Shown here one piece after another: positions 40,874 through 49,830 of a DNA stretch of 64,000 nt. How positions within the stretch are numbered: the first letter of the stretch is position 1; the number at the start of each line of letters is the position of its first letter. The stretch spans positions 1 through 64,000 of the forward strand of contig NZ_JBFOKR010000012.1 in the NCBI RefSeq assembly GCF_047246645.1, in the 5' to 3' direction. A model generated the notes under the pieces. The model did not search any database, had not been told where the DNA came from, and saw only the letters and a program-made list of their open reading frames with translations. The position numbers and the translations under genes were made by a program. The stretch comes from Ferdinandcohnia sp047246645 (lineage in GTDB: Bacteria > Bacillota > Bacilli > Bacillales > Bacillaceae_L).

Positions 40874-42550
40874 TTATATTTTTAAAATACCACCAGTATT
40901 CGCAGAGGTTACTAGTTTTGCATAGCGGGCGAGATAACCCGTTTTTACCTTTGGTTCAAAGCCTTTCCAGTTTGCTTTCCTTTGTTCCCATACATCCTCT
41001 GGAACTTCTACATTCATCGTTCTGTTATCAATATCTATTACAATATGATCACCATTTTCAACAAAGGCAAGTGGGCCACCTTCAGCAGCTTCTGGTGATG
41101 CGTGGCCAATTGATAAACCGCGTGAAGCACCTGAAAAACGACCGTCGGTAACGAGGGCTACTTTTGGACCGAGTCCCATTCCCACAATTTGTGAAGTAGG
41201 TGCCAGCATTTCAGGCATTCCAGGACCACCTTTTGGCCCTTCATAACGGATAATAACAACATGACCAGGTTGTACCTGTCTTTGAGAGATACCTTCTAAT
41301 GCGTCTTCTTGTGATTCAAATACAATTGCCGGCCCCTCGTGACGAGTAATACCGTCTTGGACACCACCGGTTTTAATAATGGCACCATCTGGGGCTAGAT
41401 TACCAAACAGCACGGCAAGACCACCTTTTTCAGAGTAAGGAGCATCAATCGGACGAATAACTTCATGGTTTGTAACTTCACGTCCAGCGATTACTTCTCC
41501 AAGAGTTTGACCCGATACTGTAAGTGTATCTAGGTGAAGAGCACCTTCTTTTTTAGAGAGTTCGTGCAACACCGCTGTAACACCACCGGCTTCATGTAAA
41601 TCCTCAATATGATAATCTGAAGCAGGAGCTAATTTTGAAAGCTGTGGTACTCGTTCTGCCACTTGATTAATTCGCTCAAGAGGATAATCAACACCAGCTT
41701 CATTCGCAAGTGCAAGAGTATGTAACACTGTATTAGTTGAACCACCTAATGCCATATCTAGAGCAAATGCATTATCAATCGCTTTTTCAGTAACAATATC
41801 ACGTGGTTTAATGTCTTTTTCAATTAAGTACATTAATTGTTTTGCAGATTCTTTTACAAATTCTTTTCGCTTAGGATCAACTGCTAAAATAGTTCCATTA
41901 CCCGGTAGGGCAAGGCCTAACGCTTCACACAGACAGTTCATCGAATTGGCCGTAAACATACCAGAGCAAGAACCACATGTTGGACAACCGAATTGCTCTA
42001 ATTCTTGCAGACCTTTTTCATCAATTTTACCAGATTGATAGGCTCCAACCCCTTCAAAAACAGAAGAAAGAGAGATTTTTCGACCATCACTCGTAACCCC
42101 AGCCTTCATTGGGCCACCGCTTACAAAAACAGTTGGAATATTTAATCGCATCGCTGCCATCATCATTCCCGGTGTAATCTTATCGCAGTTCGGAATACAT
42201 ACCATACCATCAAACCAATGTGCCGCAACTACTGTTTCCACGGAATCGGCAATGATTTCACGGCTAGGTAGGGAATATCTCATACCGATATGACCCATAG
42301 CAATTCCATCGTCAACTCCAATTGTGTTCATTTCAAACGGAACACCGCCAGCCTCACGAATTGCATCCTTTACAATTTTACCGAATTCCTGAAGATGCAC
42401 ATGCCCAGGAACAATATCAATATATGAATTGACAACTGCAATAAATGGTTTGTTAAAGTCCTCGTCTTTCACACCAGCAGCACGAAGGAGGCTTCGGTGG
42501 GGCGCCCGGTCAAATCCTTTTTTAATCATATTACTTCGTAGTTCACTCAT
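40874..42550 (-). CDS. ilvD: Dihydroxy-acid dehydratase
   Basis: A 558-residue iron-sulfur dehydratase that converts dihydroxy-isovalerate and dihydroxy-methylvalerate to the keto acids of valine and isoleucine synthesis. Cluster cysteine motifs are PNCDKITPGMM (near 122) and CPTCGSCSGMFTANSMNC (near 190-207). The C-terminal substrate motif TDGRFSGASRGLSIGH is intact. It is full length for IlvD. It stands alone here rather than in the usual ilv-leu operon, as in B. subtilis. No T-box leader was seen in the 350 bases upstream. Confidence 0.97.
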   Translation of the reverse strand: MSELRSNMIKKGFDRAPHRSLLRAAGVKDEDFNKPFIAVVNSYIDIVPGHVHLQEFGKIVKDAIREAGGVPFEMNTIGVDDGIAMGHIGMRYSLPSREIIADSVETVVAAHWFDGMVCIPNCDKITPGMMMAAMRLNIPTVFVSGGPMKAGVTSDGRKISLSSVFEGVGAYQSGKIDEKGLQELEQFGCPTCGSCSGMFTANSMNCLCEALGLALPGNGTILAVDPKRKEFVKESAKQLMYLIEKDIKPRDIVTEKAIDNAFALDMALGGSTNTVLHTLALANEAGVDYPLERINQVAERVPQLSKLAPASDYHIEDLHEAGGVTAVLHELSKKEGALHLDTLTVSGQTLGEVIAGREVTNHEVIRPIDAPYSEKGGLAVLFGNLAPDGAIIKTGGVQDGITRHEGPAIVFESQEDALEGISQRQVQPGHVVIIRYEGPKGGPGMPEMLAPTSQIVGMGLGPKVALVTDGRFSGASRGLSIGHASPEAAEGGPLAFVENGDHIVIDIDNRTMNVEVPEDVWEQRKANWKGFEPKVKTGYLARYAKLVTSANTGGILKI

Positions 42551-42704
42551 TATTAGTACCCTCCAATTTTAAGTTGTAAAAAGATTTAAATTATTTATCA
42601 TTGTAACATTATTTCAAAGATTATCAATGATTTTACTTCATTGATTTAAAGTATCTAAGAACTAACTTTTCTATTAACTTCATTATTTAGACAAAATTCA
42701 ATGG

Positions 42705-42733
42705 TTGACGAACAATAGGAGGGGTGATATTCT
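42705..42733 (+). promoter_or_regulatory. Predicted promoter of gndA
   Basis: TTGACG, 17-base spacer, TATTCT, with an extended TG at 42725. It is immediately followed by the XylR/ROK-like operator. Confidence 0.7.
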
Positions 42734-42747
42734 TTACTCATAGATAT

Positions 42748-42772
42748 TTAGTTAGTTTAGAAAACAAATTAA
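42748..42772 (+). promoter_or_regulatory. XylR/ROK-like operator before gndA
   Basis: TTAGTTAGTTT, AGAA, AACAAATTAA. Arms and 4-base spacer resemble the B. subtilis XylR operator (TTAGTTTGTTT-N4-AACAAACTAA). It begins 14 bases after the -10 element, so a bound repressor would cover the transcription start. An identical pair of arms recurs at 44454. Confidence 0.7.
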
Positions 42773-42935
42773 TTATCTAAGTCTATTTTATAGACTTATG
42801 AAGATTTTTAGGGTTATATTGCTTTTAGAAGAAAATTCTTCATAATTATGGTAGAAATACGCAAAATAATAGCAATTAGTTTGCATTTATTTTCAGGTGC
42901 TACTTAAATTAATGTCTGGAAAGGGTATGATTTAC

Positions 42936-44345
42936 ATGTCTAAGCAACAAATCGGTGTCATTGGTCTTGCTGTAATGGGTAAAAATTTAGCACTTAATAT
43001 AGAAAGTAGAGGTTATTCTGTATCTGTTTTCAACCGTTCATACGATAAAACAGAAGAGTTCCTTCAAAATGAAGCAAAAAATAAAAACTTTGTAGGTTCA
43101 AAAACAATTGAGGAATTTGTAAATTCACTTGAAAAGCCACGTAAAATTCTTTTAATGGTAAAAGCGGGTCCTGCTACAGATGCAACGATTGACTCCTTAA
43201 AGCCATATTTAGAAGATGGCGATATCTTGATTGACGGTGGAAACACGTTCTTCCAAGATACAATCAGACGTAACAAAGAACTAGAATCAACTGGAATCCA
43301 CTTCATCGGAACCGGTGTTTCAGGTGGGGAAGAGGGGGCACTAAAAGGACCTTCTATCATGCCTGGTGGACAAAAAGAAGCGTATGAACTTGTTGAACCA
43401 ATTTTAAAAGCAATTTCTGCGAAGGTTGAAGGAGACCCTTGCTGTACGTATATCGGACCAAACGGAGCAGGTCATTACGTAAAAATGGTACACAACGGAA
43501 TCGAATACGGAGATATGCAATTAATCTCTGAGGCATACTTTATTCTTAAAAATGTGCTTGACCTTAATGCGCAGGAACTGCATGAAGTATTTGCAGAATG
43601 GAATAAGGGTGAGTTAGATAGCTACTTAATCGAAATCACTGCAGATATCTTTACAAAAGTAGATGAAGAAACTGGAAAGCCACTTGTTGATGTAATTCTC
43701 GACACAGCTGGTCAAAAGGGTACTGGTAAATGGACAAGCCAAAATGCACTTGATTTAGGTGTTCCATTACCAATCATCACTGAATCTGTATTTGCACGTT
43801 TTATCTCCGCAATGAAGGATGAACGTGTAAAGGCAAGTAAACTTCTATCAGGTCCAACTGTTGAAGGATACAATGGAGATCGTCAGGAGTTAATTGAGGC
43901 TGTTCGAAAAGCACTTTATTTAAGTAAAATTATTTCGTATGCTCAGGGCTTCGCTCAAATGCGTGCAGCATCAGAAGAATATGATTGGAATCTAAACTAT
44001 GGTGAAATTGCAATGATTTTCCGTGGTGGTTGTATTATCCGTGCACAATTCTTACAGAAAATTAAAGATGCATACGATCATGAACCACAGTTAGCAAACC
44101 TACTATTAGATCCATACTTTAAAGAAATTGCTGAAGATTACCAAGCTTCTCTACGTAAGGTAATTACAGTTGCAGTCGAAAAGGGGATACCAGTACCATC
44201 ATTCTCAAGTGCAATTGCATACTTTGACAGCTATCGTACTGAAACTTTACCGGCAAACCTTTTACAAGCACAACGTGATTACTTCGGCGCGCATACGTAC
44301 CAACGCGTTGACAAAGAAGGAGTATTCCATACTAATTGGATGTAA
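42936..44345 (+). CDS. gndA: 6-phosphogluconate dehydrogenase (decarboxylating)
   Basis: A 469-residue enzyme converting 6-phosphogluconate to ribulose 5-phosphate. It resembles B. subtilis GndA (NADP-type) closely from the start MSKQQIGVIGLAVMGKNLAL. NADP motif GLAVMGKNLALN and the NRS that follows the second strand, catalytic Lys in GAGHYVKMVHNGIEYGDMQ, and C-terminal FGAHTYQRVDKEG are all present. The start at 42936 gives the exact family length; upstream ATGs lack good ribosome sites. It is monocistronic, with promoter, operator and terminator of its own. The operator shared with the lar cluster links it functionally to gluconokinase at 48275. Confidence 0.97.
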   Translation: MSKQQIGVIGLAVMGKNLALNIESRGYSVSVFNRSYDKTEEFLQNEAKNKNFVGSKTIEEFVNSLEKPRKILLMVKAGPATDATIDSLKPYLEDGDILIDGGNTFFQDTIRRNKELESTGIHFIGTGVSGGEEGALKGPSIMPGGQKEAYELVEPILKAISAKVEGDPCCTYIGPNGAGHYVKMVHNGIEYGDMQLISEAYFILKNVLDLNAQELHEVFAEWNKGELDSYLIEITADIFTKVDEETGKPLVDVILDTAGQKGTGKWTSQNALDLGVPLPIITESVFARFISAMKDERVKASKLLSGPTVEGYNGDRQELIEAVRKALYLSKIISYAQGFAQMRAASEEYDWNLNYGEIAMIFRGGCIIRAQFLQKIKDAYDHEPQLANLLLDPYFKEIAEDYQASLRKVITVAVEKGIPVPSFSSAIAYFDSYRTETLPANLLQAQRDYFGAHTYQRVDKEGVFHTNWM

Positions 44346-44355
44346 TAAAAAAAGT

Positions 44356-44388
44356 AAATAGTTGGGGAATCGATTCCCCAACTATTTT
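44356..44388 (+). terminator. Terminator of gndA
   Basis: AATAGTTGGGGAATCG pairs with CGATTCCCCAACTATT, then a T-run. Confidence 0.93.
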
Positions 44389-44413
44389 TTTAACAAATTT
44401 ATCAAGGTAATAA

Positions 44414-44442
44414 TTGTATCGATGGAGCATAAATGATATTCT
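44414..44442 (+). promoter_or_regulatory. Predicted promoter for the larA cluster
   Basis: TTGTAT, 17-base spacer, TATTCT with extended TG (44434), in the same arrangement as the gndA promoter and followed by the same operator 11 bases later. Confidence 0.6.
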
Positions 44443-44453
44443 AATAGAGACAT

Positions 44454-44478
44454 TTAGTTAGTTTTATAAACAAATTAA
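44454..44478 (+). promoter_or_regulatory. XylR/ROK-like operator, second copy
   Basis: TTAGTTAGTTT, TATA, AACAAATTAA: arms identical to those at 42748. It lies behind the gndA terminator and about 520 bases before larA, with repeat B1 between, so the transcript would have a long leader. Confidence 0.7.
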
Positions 44479-44550
44479 TTATTTTACTAAGAAGTTTTCG
44501 CAACCTATGTTGTTTTTACAAAGTGGACATAATGGCTATCGAAGAGGGAT

Positions 44551-44756
44551 TGGAGCGCATGGCACGAGACTCCTGCGGGAAAAGCAAAAGGAACGTCTAC
44601 TAACGATCGCCACGTCCTGTGGCGAACGTAGACGTCAGCACATCCTGTGCAAGTCAGGTGAGACCCCGCAGGAGCATGCTACTTGTCTAGCTTCAGCATT
44701 TCAGTGAGGAGGCTCACGGTCCGCCCGCGAAAAGCGAGTGCCAGGAGCGGAAATCG
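44551..44756 (+). repeat. Long intergenic repeat, copy B1
   Basis: From GGAGCGCATGGCACGAGACTCC to CAGGAGCGGAAATC. It includes GCCACGTCCTGTGGC and GCACATCCTGTGC hairpins shared with the A family, then GTGAGACCCCGCAGGAGC, CTAGCTTCAGCATTTCA and CTCACGGTCCGCCCGCG. It is GC-rich against an AT-rich background. It lies in the leader between the ROK-like operator and larA. Confidence 0.88.
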
Positions 44757-44924
44757 CTAAACTTGGTACTTACAGTTTCAAAGGTTAAAGACAAATAGCA
44801 ACAATCCTTTTAGAAAGGGCCTTTTGTTAGAATGTTCTCTCAATAGAAGACATTTTATAGCACCTTTCAAAATAATTTATATTTTATCTACTATTGTAAA
44901 TTTTAACCTGATATTGAGGGAAAC

Positions 44925-44942
44925 TATAAACAATTGTTTATA
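44925..44942. promoter_or_regulatory. Perfect 18-bp palindrome upstream of larA
   Basis: TATAAACAATTGTTTATA, 57 bases before the larA ATG. It overlaps the spacer of a possible promoter (TTGAGG-N17-TTTATA, 44914-44942). It is a candidate operator for a second, local regulator. Confidence 0.45.
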
Positions 44943-44999
44943 AAACACTTAACTCTATTAAATTAAATACGTTACTTGAATAAGGGAGTGAAGGATATC

Positions 45000-46268
45000 A
45001 TGGGTATTCTCCAGGAATTACTTAAAAACATTCCAGTTCCAAAGATGGTAAAAGTTAAACAGCATTTTGATGATGCAAAAATAGAAAATCTCGAGGCAGT
45101 ATTGCAAGAAAAATTGCAGCGCGAATCTATTAAGCAAACAATTAAACCCGGCATGGAGATTGCTATTGCTGTAGGAAGTCGTGGCCTAGATCAGCTCGTA
45201 ACTCTAACAAAGGTAACAGTTCAATATCTACAAGACTTAGGAGCCAAGCCCTTCATTGTACCAAGCATGGGGAGCCATGGAGGCGCAACTGCTGAAGGGC
45301 AGCAAGAAGTGCTTGCACATCTAGGTGTTACTGAAGAAACAGTTGGCTGTGAAATTCGTTCCTCGATGGAAGTTGTCAAACTTGGGGAATTACCAAATGG
45401 GTTACCTGTTTATATTGATAAATACGCTTCAAAGGCCGATGGTATTGTCGTTCTTAATCGTGTTAAACCACATACTGCTTTTAGAGGACCTGTTGAAAGC
45501 GGCATTCAAAAAATGATTAGTATTGGTTTAGGAAAGCAAAAAGGGGCAGAAGCTTGTCATCAGCTTGGATTCAAATATATGGCAGAGAACGTTCCTGCTA
45601 TGGCGAAGATGATTATGGAAAAAACACCGATTCTCTTTGGAGTTGCAACTGTTGAAAATGCATTTGATAAGGTTGCAAGAGTGGAAGTACTTTTACAAAA
45701 TGAAATTCTTGAAAAAGAAGCTGAATTACAAGCGCAAGCAAAACAGCTTTTACCTAAGTTATTCTTTGAGCAAATTGATGTTCTTGTTATTGATGAAATT
45801 GGTAAAAACATAAGCGGAGACGGAATGGACCCAAATATTACAGGCCGTTATCCTACTCCTTATGCTCATGGTGGACCAGATGTAAACAAAATGGTTGTTT
45901 TGGACTTAACACGTGAGACTGAAGGAAATGCAAACGGTGTTGGAACAGCTGACTTTACAACCCAGCGACTTGTTGACAAAATGGACCTGGAATTCACATA
46001 TGCAAACGGTTTAACTTCAACTGTTGTGGCACCTACTAAAATTGCTACCACTCTACCAAATGATAAACAAGCCATTCAAGCCGCTATTAAAACATGTAAT
46101 ATTCTTGATTTCACTCAAGTAAAGATGGTCCGTATCAAAAATACGTTGCACATTAGTGAAATAGAAGTATCAGAAGCATTACTCGAATATATAAACAACC
46201 ATCCGCAGATGGAGCAGGCATCAGAACTTTATGAGATTCCATTTGATGAGAATGGTAACTTACGATAG
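45000..46268 (+). CDS. LarA-family nickel-pincer racemase/epimerase homologue
   Basis: A 422-residue protein of the lactate racemase catalytic family (DUF2088). By position it keeps the cofactor and catalytic residues: His93 (GSHGGA), His158 (KPHT), Lys171 (GIQKMISIGLGK) and His187 (ACHQLG). The Lys171-His187 spacing of 16 equals Lys184-His200 of L. plantarum LarA, which hold the nickel-pincer nucleotide. The rest is divergent: SRG replaces the usual DxxR surroundings and the GRYPTPYAHGGPD loop is unlike LarA proper. Related family members act on other 2-hydroxyacids, including sugar acids. Neighbours (SDR, gluconokinase, gndA) suggest epimerisation of an aldonate such as gluconate. Start 45000 follows GGGAGTGAAGG. 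Confidence 0.85.
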   Translation: MGILQELLKNIPVPKMVKVKQHFDDAKIENLEAVLQEKLQRESIKQTIKPGMEIAIAVGSRGLDQLVTLTKVTVQYLQDLGAKPFIVPSMGSHGGATAEGQQEVLAHLGVTEETVGCEIRSSMEVVKLGELPNGLPVYIDKYASKADGIVVLNRVKPHTAFRGPVESGIQKMISIGLGKQKGAEACHQLGFKYMAENVPAMAKMIMEKTPILFGVATVENAFDKVARVEVLLQNEILEKEAELQAQAKQLLPKLFFEQIDVLVIDEIGKNISGDGMDPNITGRYPTPYAHGGPDVNKMVVLDLTRETEGNANGVGTADFTTQRLVDKMDLEFTYANGLTSTVVAPTKIATTLPNDKQAIQAAIKTCNILDFTQVKMVRIKNTLHISEIEVSEALLEYINNHPQMEQASELYEIPFDENGNLR

Positions 46269-46326
46269 ATAAATTCACTTATACCTTAATACCTACATGA
46301 AACTGCGTAAAAGAGGGGAATACAGA

Positions 46327-47097
46327 ATGAGCAAACTATTTGATTTAACAGGGAAGACAGCAGTAGCCATTGGAGGAAATAGTGTACTAGGTTCGTCAAT
46401 TTCAAAAGGATTTGCTTCACATGGTGCAAAGGTTGCAATTGTTGGACGTAATCTTGAAAAAGCAGAAGCAGTAGTACAAGAGATAGAGGCAGAAGGTGGA
46501 ACTGCAAAGGCATTTAGTGCAGATGTATCGTCTCGCGAATCCCTTGAAAAACTTGTAACAGAAATTGAAAATTGGTCTGGAGGCTTTGATATCCTTTTAA
46601 ACGCTCCAGGTAAAAATAGTGCAACACCATTCTTCGAGCTTGATATGGATGAATGGGATGATATTATGGATGTCAACTTAAAAGGACTTGTTGTTACTAC
46701 TCAAATCTTTGCAAAAAGAATGATTGAAAAAGGAACGCAGGGAAGTATCATTAATATTTCCTCTGTTTCATCAACAACTCCTTTATCTAAGGTTTTCACA
46801 TATTCAGTTTCAAAAGCTGGTGTAAACAGCATGACTCAGTTCTTAGCAAGAGAATTTGCTCCACATGGTATTCGTGTTAATGCAATCATTCCTGGATTTT
46901 TCCCAGCAGAGCAAAACCGAAAAATCCTAAGTCCAGAACGTATCGAATCAATCATGAATCATACGCCAATGAATCGATTTGGAAGTCCTGAAGAATTACA
47001 AGGCGCTGCAGTATGGTTAGCCTCTGAAAAAGCATCAAGCTTTGTTACAGGAACTTTAATCCGTGTTGACGGTGGTTTTGGCAGCATGACTATCTAG
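46327..47097 (+). CDS. SDR-family oxidoreductase, mannonate/fructuronate-type
   Basis: A 256-residue short-chain dehydrogenase. The nucleotide motif is unusual, GGNSVLGSS, with Ser where the last Gly is normal. The active site has Ser in NISSVSS and YSVSK (Tyr/Lys pair), and the second Gly-rich segment reads LNAPGKN instead of NNAG. The C terminus has FFPAEQNRKIL and HTPMNRFGSPEEL, which recall the YjmF/UxuB-type D-mannonate oxidoreductases of bacilli. That would fit a C6 sugar-acid pathway. Gluconate 5-dehydrogenase-type activity is an alternative. The start at 46327 has GAGGGG upstream. It follows the larA homologue by 58 bases. Confidence 0.82.
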   Translation: MSKLFDLTGKTAVAIGGNSVLGSSISKGFASHGAKVAIVGRNLEKAEAVVQEIEAEGGTAKAFSADVSSRESLEKLVTEIENWSGGFDILLNAPGKNSATPFFELDMDEWDDIMDVNLKGLVVTTQIFAKRMIEKGTQGSIINISSVSSTTPLSKVFTYSVSKAGVNSMTQFLAREFAPHGIRVNAIIPGFFPAEQNRKILSPERIESIMNHTPMNRFGSPEELQGAAVWLASEKASSFVTGTLIRVDGGFGSMTI

Positions 47098-47116
47098 TTT
47101 GTTTTTCAAAATTAAA

Positions 47117-47150
47117 GCAAGCCTCATCCCATTAGGAATAGGGGCTTGTT
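47117..47150 (+). terminator. Weak hairpin after the SDR gene
   Basis: CAAGCCtcatccc pairs imperfectly with ggggGCTTG, followed by TTGTGTTTT. It may partly terminate before larE. Confidence 0.4.
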
Positions 47151-47280
47151 GTGTTTTATAAGATTGTACCACTTGAAAAAGATGTCTTTTACAATATCAC
47201 AACTAATATAAATAGAGAGATACAGTTACGTCGTAGCCAAGATGTAATTGAGTTAGATCGGGAGTAGAAAGGAGAAGACA

Positions 47281-48084
47281 ATGATTCAAGAAAAATACGA
47301 AAAACTAGTGTCCATTCTCCAAGATATGAAATCTGTTGTTGTTGCATTTTCTGGCGGGGTAGATAGTACTTTTTTACTTAAGGTTGCCGTGGATTCATTA
47401 GGAAAAAAAAACGTATTAGCTGTAACTGCTGATTCTGAAACGTACCCGTCAAGTGAATTAGAAGAAGCAAAAGCTTTAGCAGAGAGAATTGGCGCTATTC
47501 ATCGAGTAATTGAAACGTCAGAGCTGTCCATACCAGGTTATACTGAAAATGATCGGAATCGCTGTTATTTCTGTAAAAGCAGCTTGTTTGATCACCTATT
47601 ACCTGTCATGGAGAAGGAAGGATTCCAAAATGTTGTCTATGGTGTAATTGCGGACGATTTAAATGAATTCCGACCAGGTATGAGAGCTGCAAAGGAAAAG
47701 GGAATTCGTGGACCATTACAGGAAGCTAATTTGTTTAAGGACGAAATAAGAGAGCTTTCCCGCGAGATGGATTTACCAACATGGAGCAAGCCTTCTTTTG
47801 CATGTTTATCTTCTCGTATCGCATATGGTGAGAAAATTACAATTGAAAAGCTGACAAAAGTAGAAAAAGCTGAAGCTTATATAAAGTCTCTTGAGATTCG
47901 CCAAGTGCGTGTCCGTACACATCAAGATATTGCACGGATTGAAGTTGAACCTAGTGATATGGCCATTGTATTAGAAAATCATGACATAATCACGAAAGAA
48001 CTTTCCAAATTCGGCTATAAATATATTACCCTAGACTTGGTAGGTTACAAGTCTGGTAGTATGAACAAAGTTCTTACTTCATAA
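47281..48084 (+). CDS. larE: Pyridinium-3,5-bisthiocarboxylate synthase LarE
   Basis: A 267-residue ATP-pyrophosphatase-fold enzyme that adds sulfur to the nicotinate-derived precursor of the nickel-pincer cofactor. The PP-loop is AFSGGVDST at 22-30. Cys175 (PSFACLSSR) is at the place of the sacrificial Cys176 of L. plantarum LarE. Cys95 and Cys98 (NRCYFCK) add a CxxC, giving the three-cysteine set associated with [4Fe-4S]-type LarE, which use the cluster to carry sulfur. That reading is from memory of the family. GGAGAAG precedes the ATG. It is followed by the gluconokinase gene. Confidence 0.93.
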   Translation: MIQEKYEKLVSILQDMKSVVVAFSGGVDSTFLLKVAVDSLGKKNVLAVTADSETYPSSELEEAKALAERIGAIHRVIETSELSIPGYTENDRNRCYFCKSSLFDHLLPVMEKEGFQNVVYGVIADDLNEFRPGMRAAKEKGIRGPLQEANLFKDEIRELSREMDLPTWSKPSFACLSSRIAYGEKITIEKLTKVEKAEAYIKSLEIRQVRVRTHQDIARIEVEPSDMAIVLENHDIITKELSKFGYKYITLDLVGYKSGSMNKVLTS

Positions 48085-48274
48085 ACCTATAATACATAAG
48101 GTTTATGATAAAAATTGTACCTTTTAAACATTTTCATGTCTGCTTTGGATACCTCCAAAGCTTTTTCTATGTCGAATCATGTATGATATGATGGTGGATA
48201 ATAATGTAAAGAATAATGTTTTTACATATACATCATTAATTGTACTCACAGCAAAGTGTAAAGGAAGATGTAAA

Positions 48275-49747
48275 ATGTCACAACAGTACGTTATTGGTCT
48301 AGATATTGGGACAACCTCTGCTAAAGCAGTTGTATTTACTCTGAGTGGTAAGGTGGTTGCTGAGGCTGAGGAATTAATTACTTCATATTATCCTAAACAG
48401 GGCTGGGTCGAACAGAATCCTGTTGAAATTGAACAATCGGCTGTTCAAGCCATTAGTAAGGCTATTTCGTTTGCTGGAGTTCAAAAGAATGAAATTTTGA
48501 CCCTTGGTTTTTCAGCGGCTATGCATTCACTTATCTGTATGAGTGAATATGGAGAAGCGCTCTCACAAGGGATTATTTGGGCAGATGGAAGAAGTACTGA
48601 ACAAGCAAACAGACTAATAGAAACGAACGGGATTGAAATATATTCTAGAACGGGTATGCCAATACATCCAATGTCTCCACTTGCGAAACTAATATGGATG
48701 AAGGAAAACAATTTTGACCCATATCAAAAAGCTAGCTATTTTATTTCAATTAAAGAATATCTGATAGTAAAGTGGTTTGGTAAACGAGTTATTGATTATT
48801 CTATAGCGTCGGCTACAGGATTATTTAATGGGAAGTCTTTTGAGTGGGATGAACAAGCAGTAAACAATGCTGGTATTTCACGTGATCAACTTTCTCAGAT
48901 TGTTCCTCCAACCTATCAATTAACAGGGATGAATAAAGATGTTGCAGAACAAATGGGAATCTCTTCCGAAATGCCATTTGTCATTGGTGCTGCTGACGGT
49001 CAATTAGCAAACTTAGGAATTGGTGCCATTTCACCCGGTGAGGTAGCTGTAACTGTTGGGACTAGTGGGGCAATTAGACAATTCGCTAATGGTTTTCAAT
49101 CTAATACAAACCATGAGACATTCTGTTATGCCTTCTCTGAGGAATATTTTATTATCGGAGGTCCAACAAATAACGGTGGGATAGCACTCCAATGGCTAAA
49201 AGAACTTCTTAACTACGGAGAGAGTTTTGACAGATTCACAGCTGAAGCAGGGAAAGTAGAGCCTGGAGCCGATGGCCTTTTCTTCCATCCTTATATCAAT
49301 GGAGAAAGAGCTCCGTTATGGAATCAACAGGCAAAGGGTAACTTTTTCGGTATGTCTATAACCCATAAAAGAGAGCATTTCGTTCGTGCTGTATTAGAGG
49401 GGATTACTTTTAATATATACCAAATTGGAAAAGCGTTAGAAAACTTAGCAGGTGAGCCTAAAAAGCTTTTTGTTAACGGGGGATTGGCACGTTCTACAAT
49501 TTGGCTCCAAATGCTAGCAGATATCTTTGGTAAGGAAGTATATGTTCCTGAAAGTCATCATAGTGCTGCATGGGGTGCTGCTTGGACTGCACTTGTAGGT
49601 ATCGGCAAGGCAAATTCCTTTGAAGAAATAAAGGAAAATATCCCGATGGGTGAACCAGTTATACCAAATCAAGAAACCCATCAAAAATATCAACAAATCT
49701 TTGAAAAATATACTGCATTAACAAACGATTTAATGAAACATTTTTGA
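48275..49747 (+). CDS. gntK: Gluconokinase, FGGY family
   Basis: A 490-residue FGGY sugar kinase that resembles B. subtilis GntK throughout: GLDIGTTSAKAVVF at the N terminus, GFSAAMHSL, WADGRS, RTGMPIHPMSPLAKL, DYSIASATGLFN, GTSGAIR and GADGLFFHPYINGERAPLWN. It would phosphorylate gluconate to 6-phosphogluconate, the substrate of GndA. Xylulokinase is less likely given the PIHPM motif. The start MSQQYVIGLDIG at 48275 is set by AAGGAAG upstream. Lying between larE and larB, it is physically embedded in the nickel-pincer cluster, which ties the LarA homologue to gluconate metabolism. Confidence 0.9.
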   Translation: MSQQYVIGLDIGTTSAKAVVFTLSGKVVAEAEELITSYYPKQGWVEQNPVEIEQSAVQAISKAISFAGVQKNEILTLGFSAAMHSLICMSEYGEALSQGIIWADGRSTEQANRLIETNGIEIYSRTGMPIHPMSPLAKLIWMKENNFDPYQKASYFISIKEYLIVKWFGKRVIDYSIASATGLFNGKSFEWDEQAVNNAGISRDQLSQIVPPTYQLTGMNKDVAEQMGISSEMPFVIGAADGQLANLGIGAISPGEVAVTVGTSGAIRQFANGFQSNTNHETFCYAFSEEYFIIGGPTNNGGIALQWLKELLNYGESFDRFTAEAGKVEPGADGLFFHPYINGERAPLWNQQAKGNFFGMSITHKREHFVRAVLEGITFNIYQIGKALENLAGEPKKLFVNGGLARSTIWLQMLADIFGKEVYVPESHHSAAWGAAWTALVGIGKANSFEEIKENIPMGEPVIPNQETHQKYQQIFEKYTALTNDLMKHF

Positions 49748-49830
49748 TTTAAGTTTTATTAAGTTTGTAAATTTCCAAAACCTATGATGCTTATTATTTA
49801 TAACTGTGTACTATGTACCAATAGTGTGAT

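Noticed and set aside
42551..42700. T-box or other leader before ilvD
   Set aside because: No T-box AGGGTGGNACCGCG motif or specifier stem could be seen on the minus strand upstream of ilvD.
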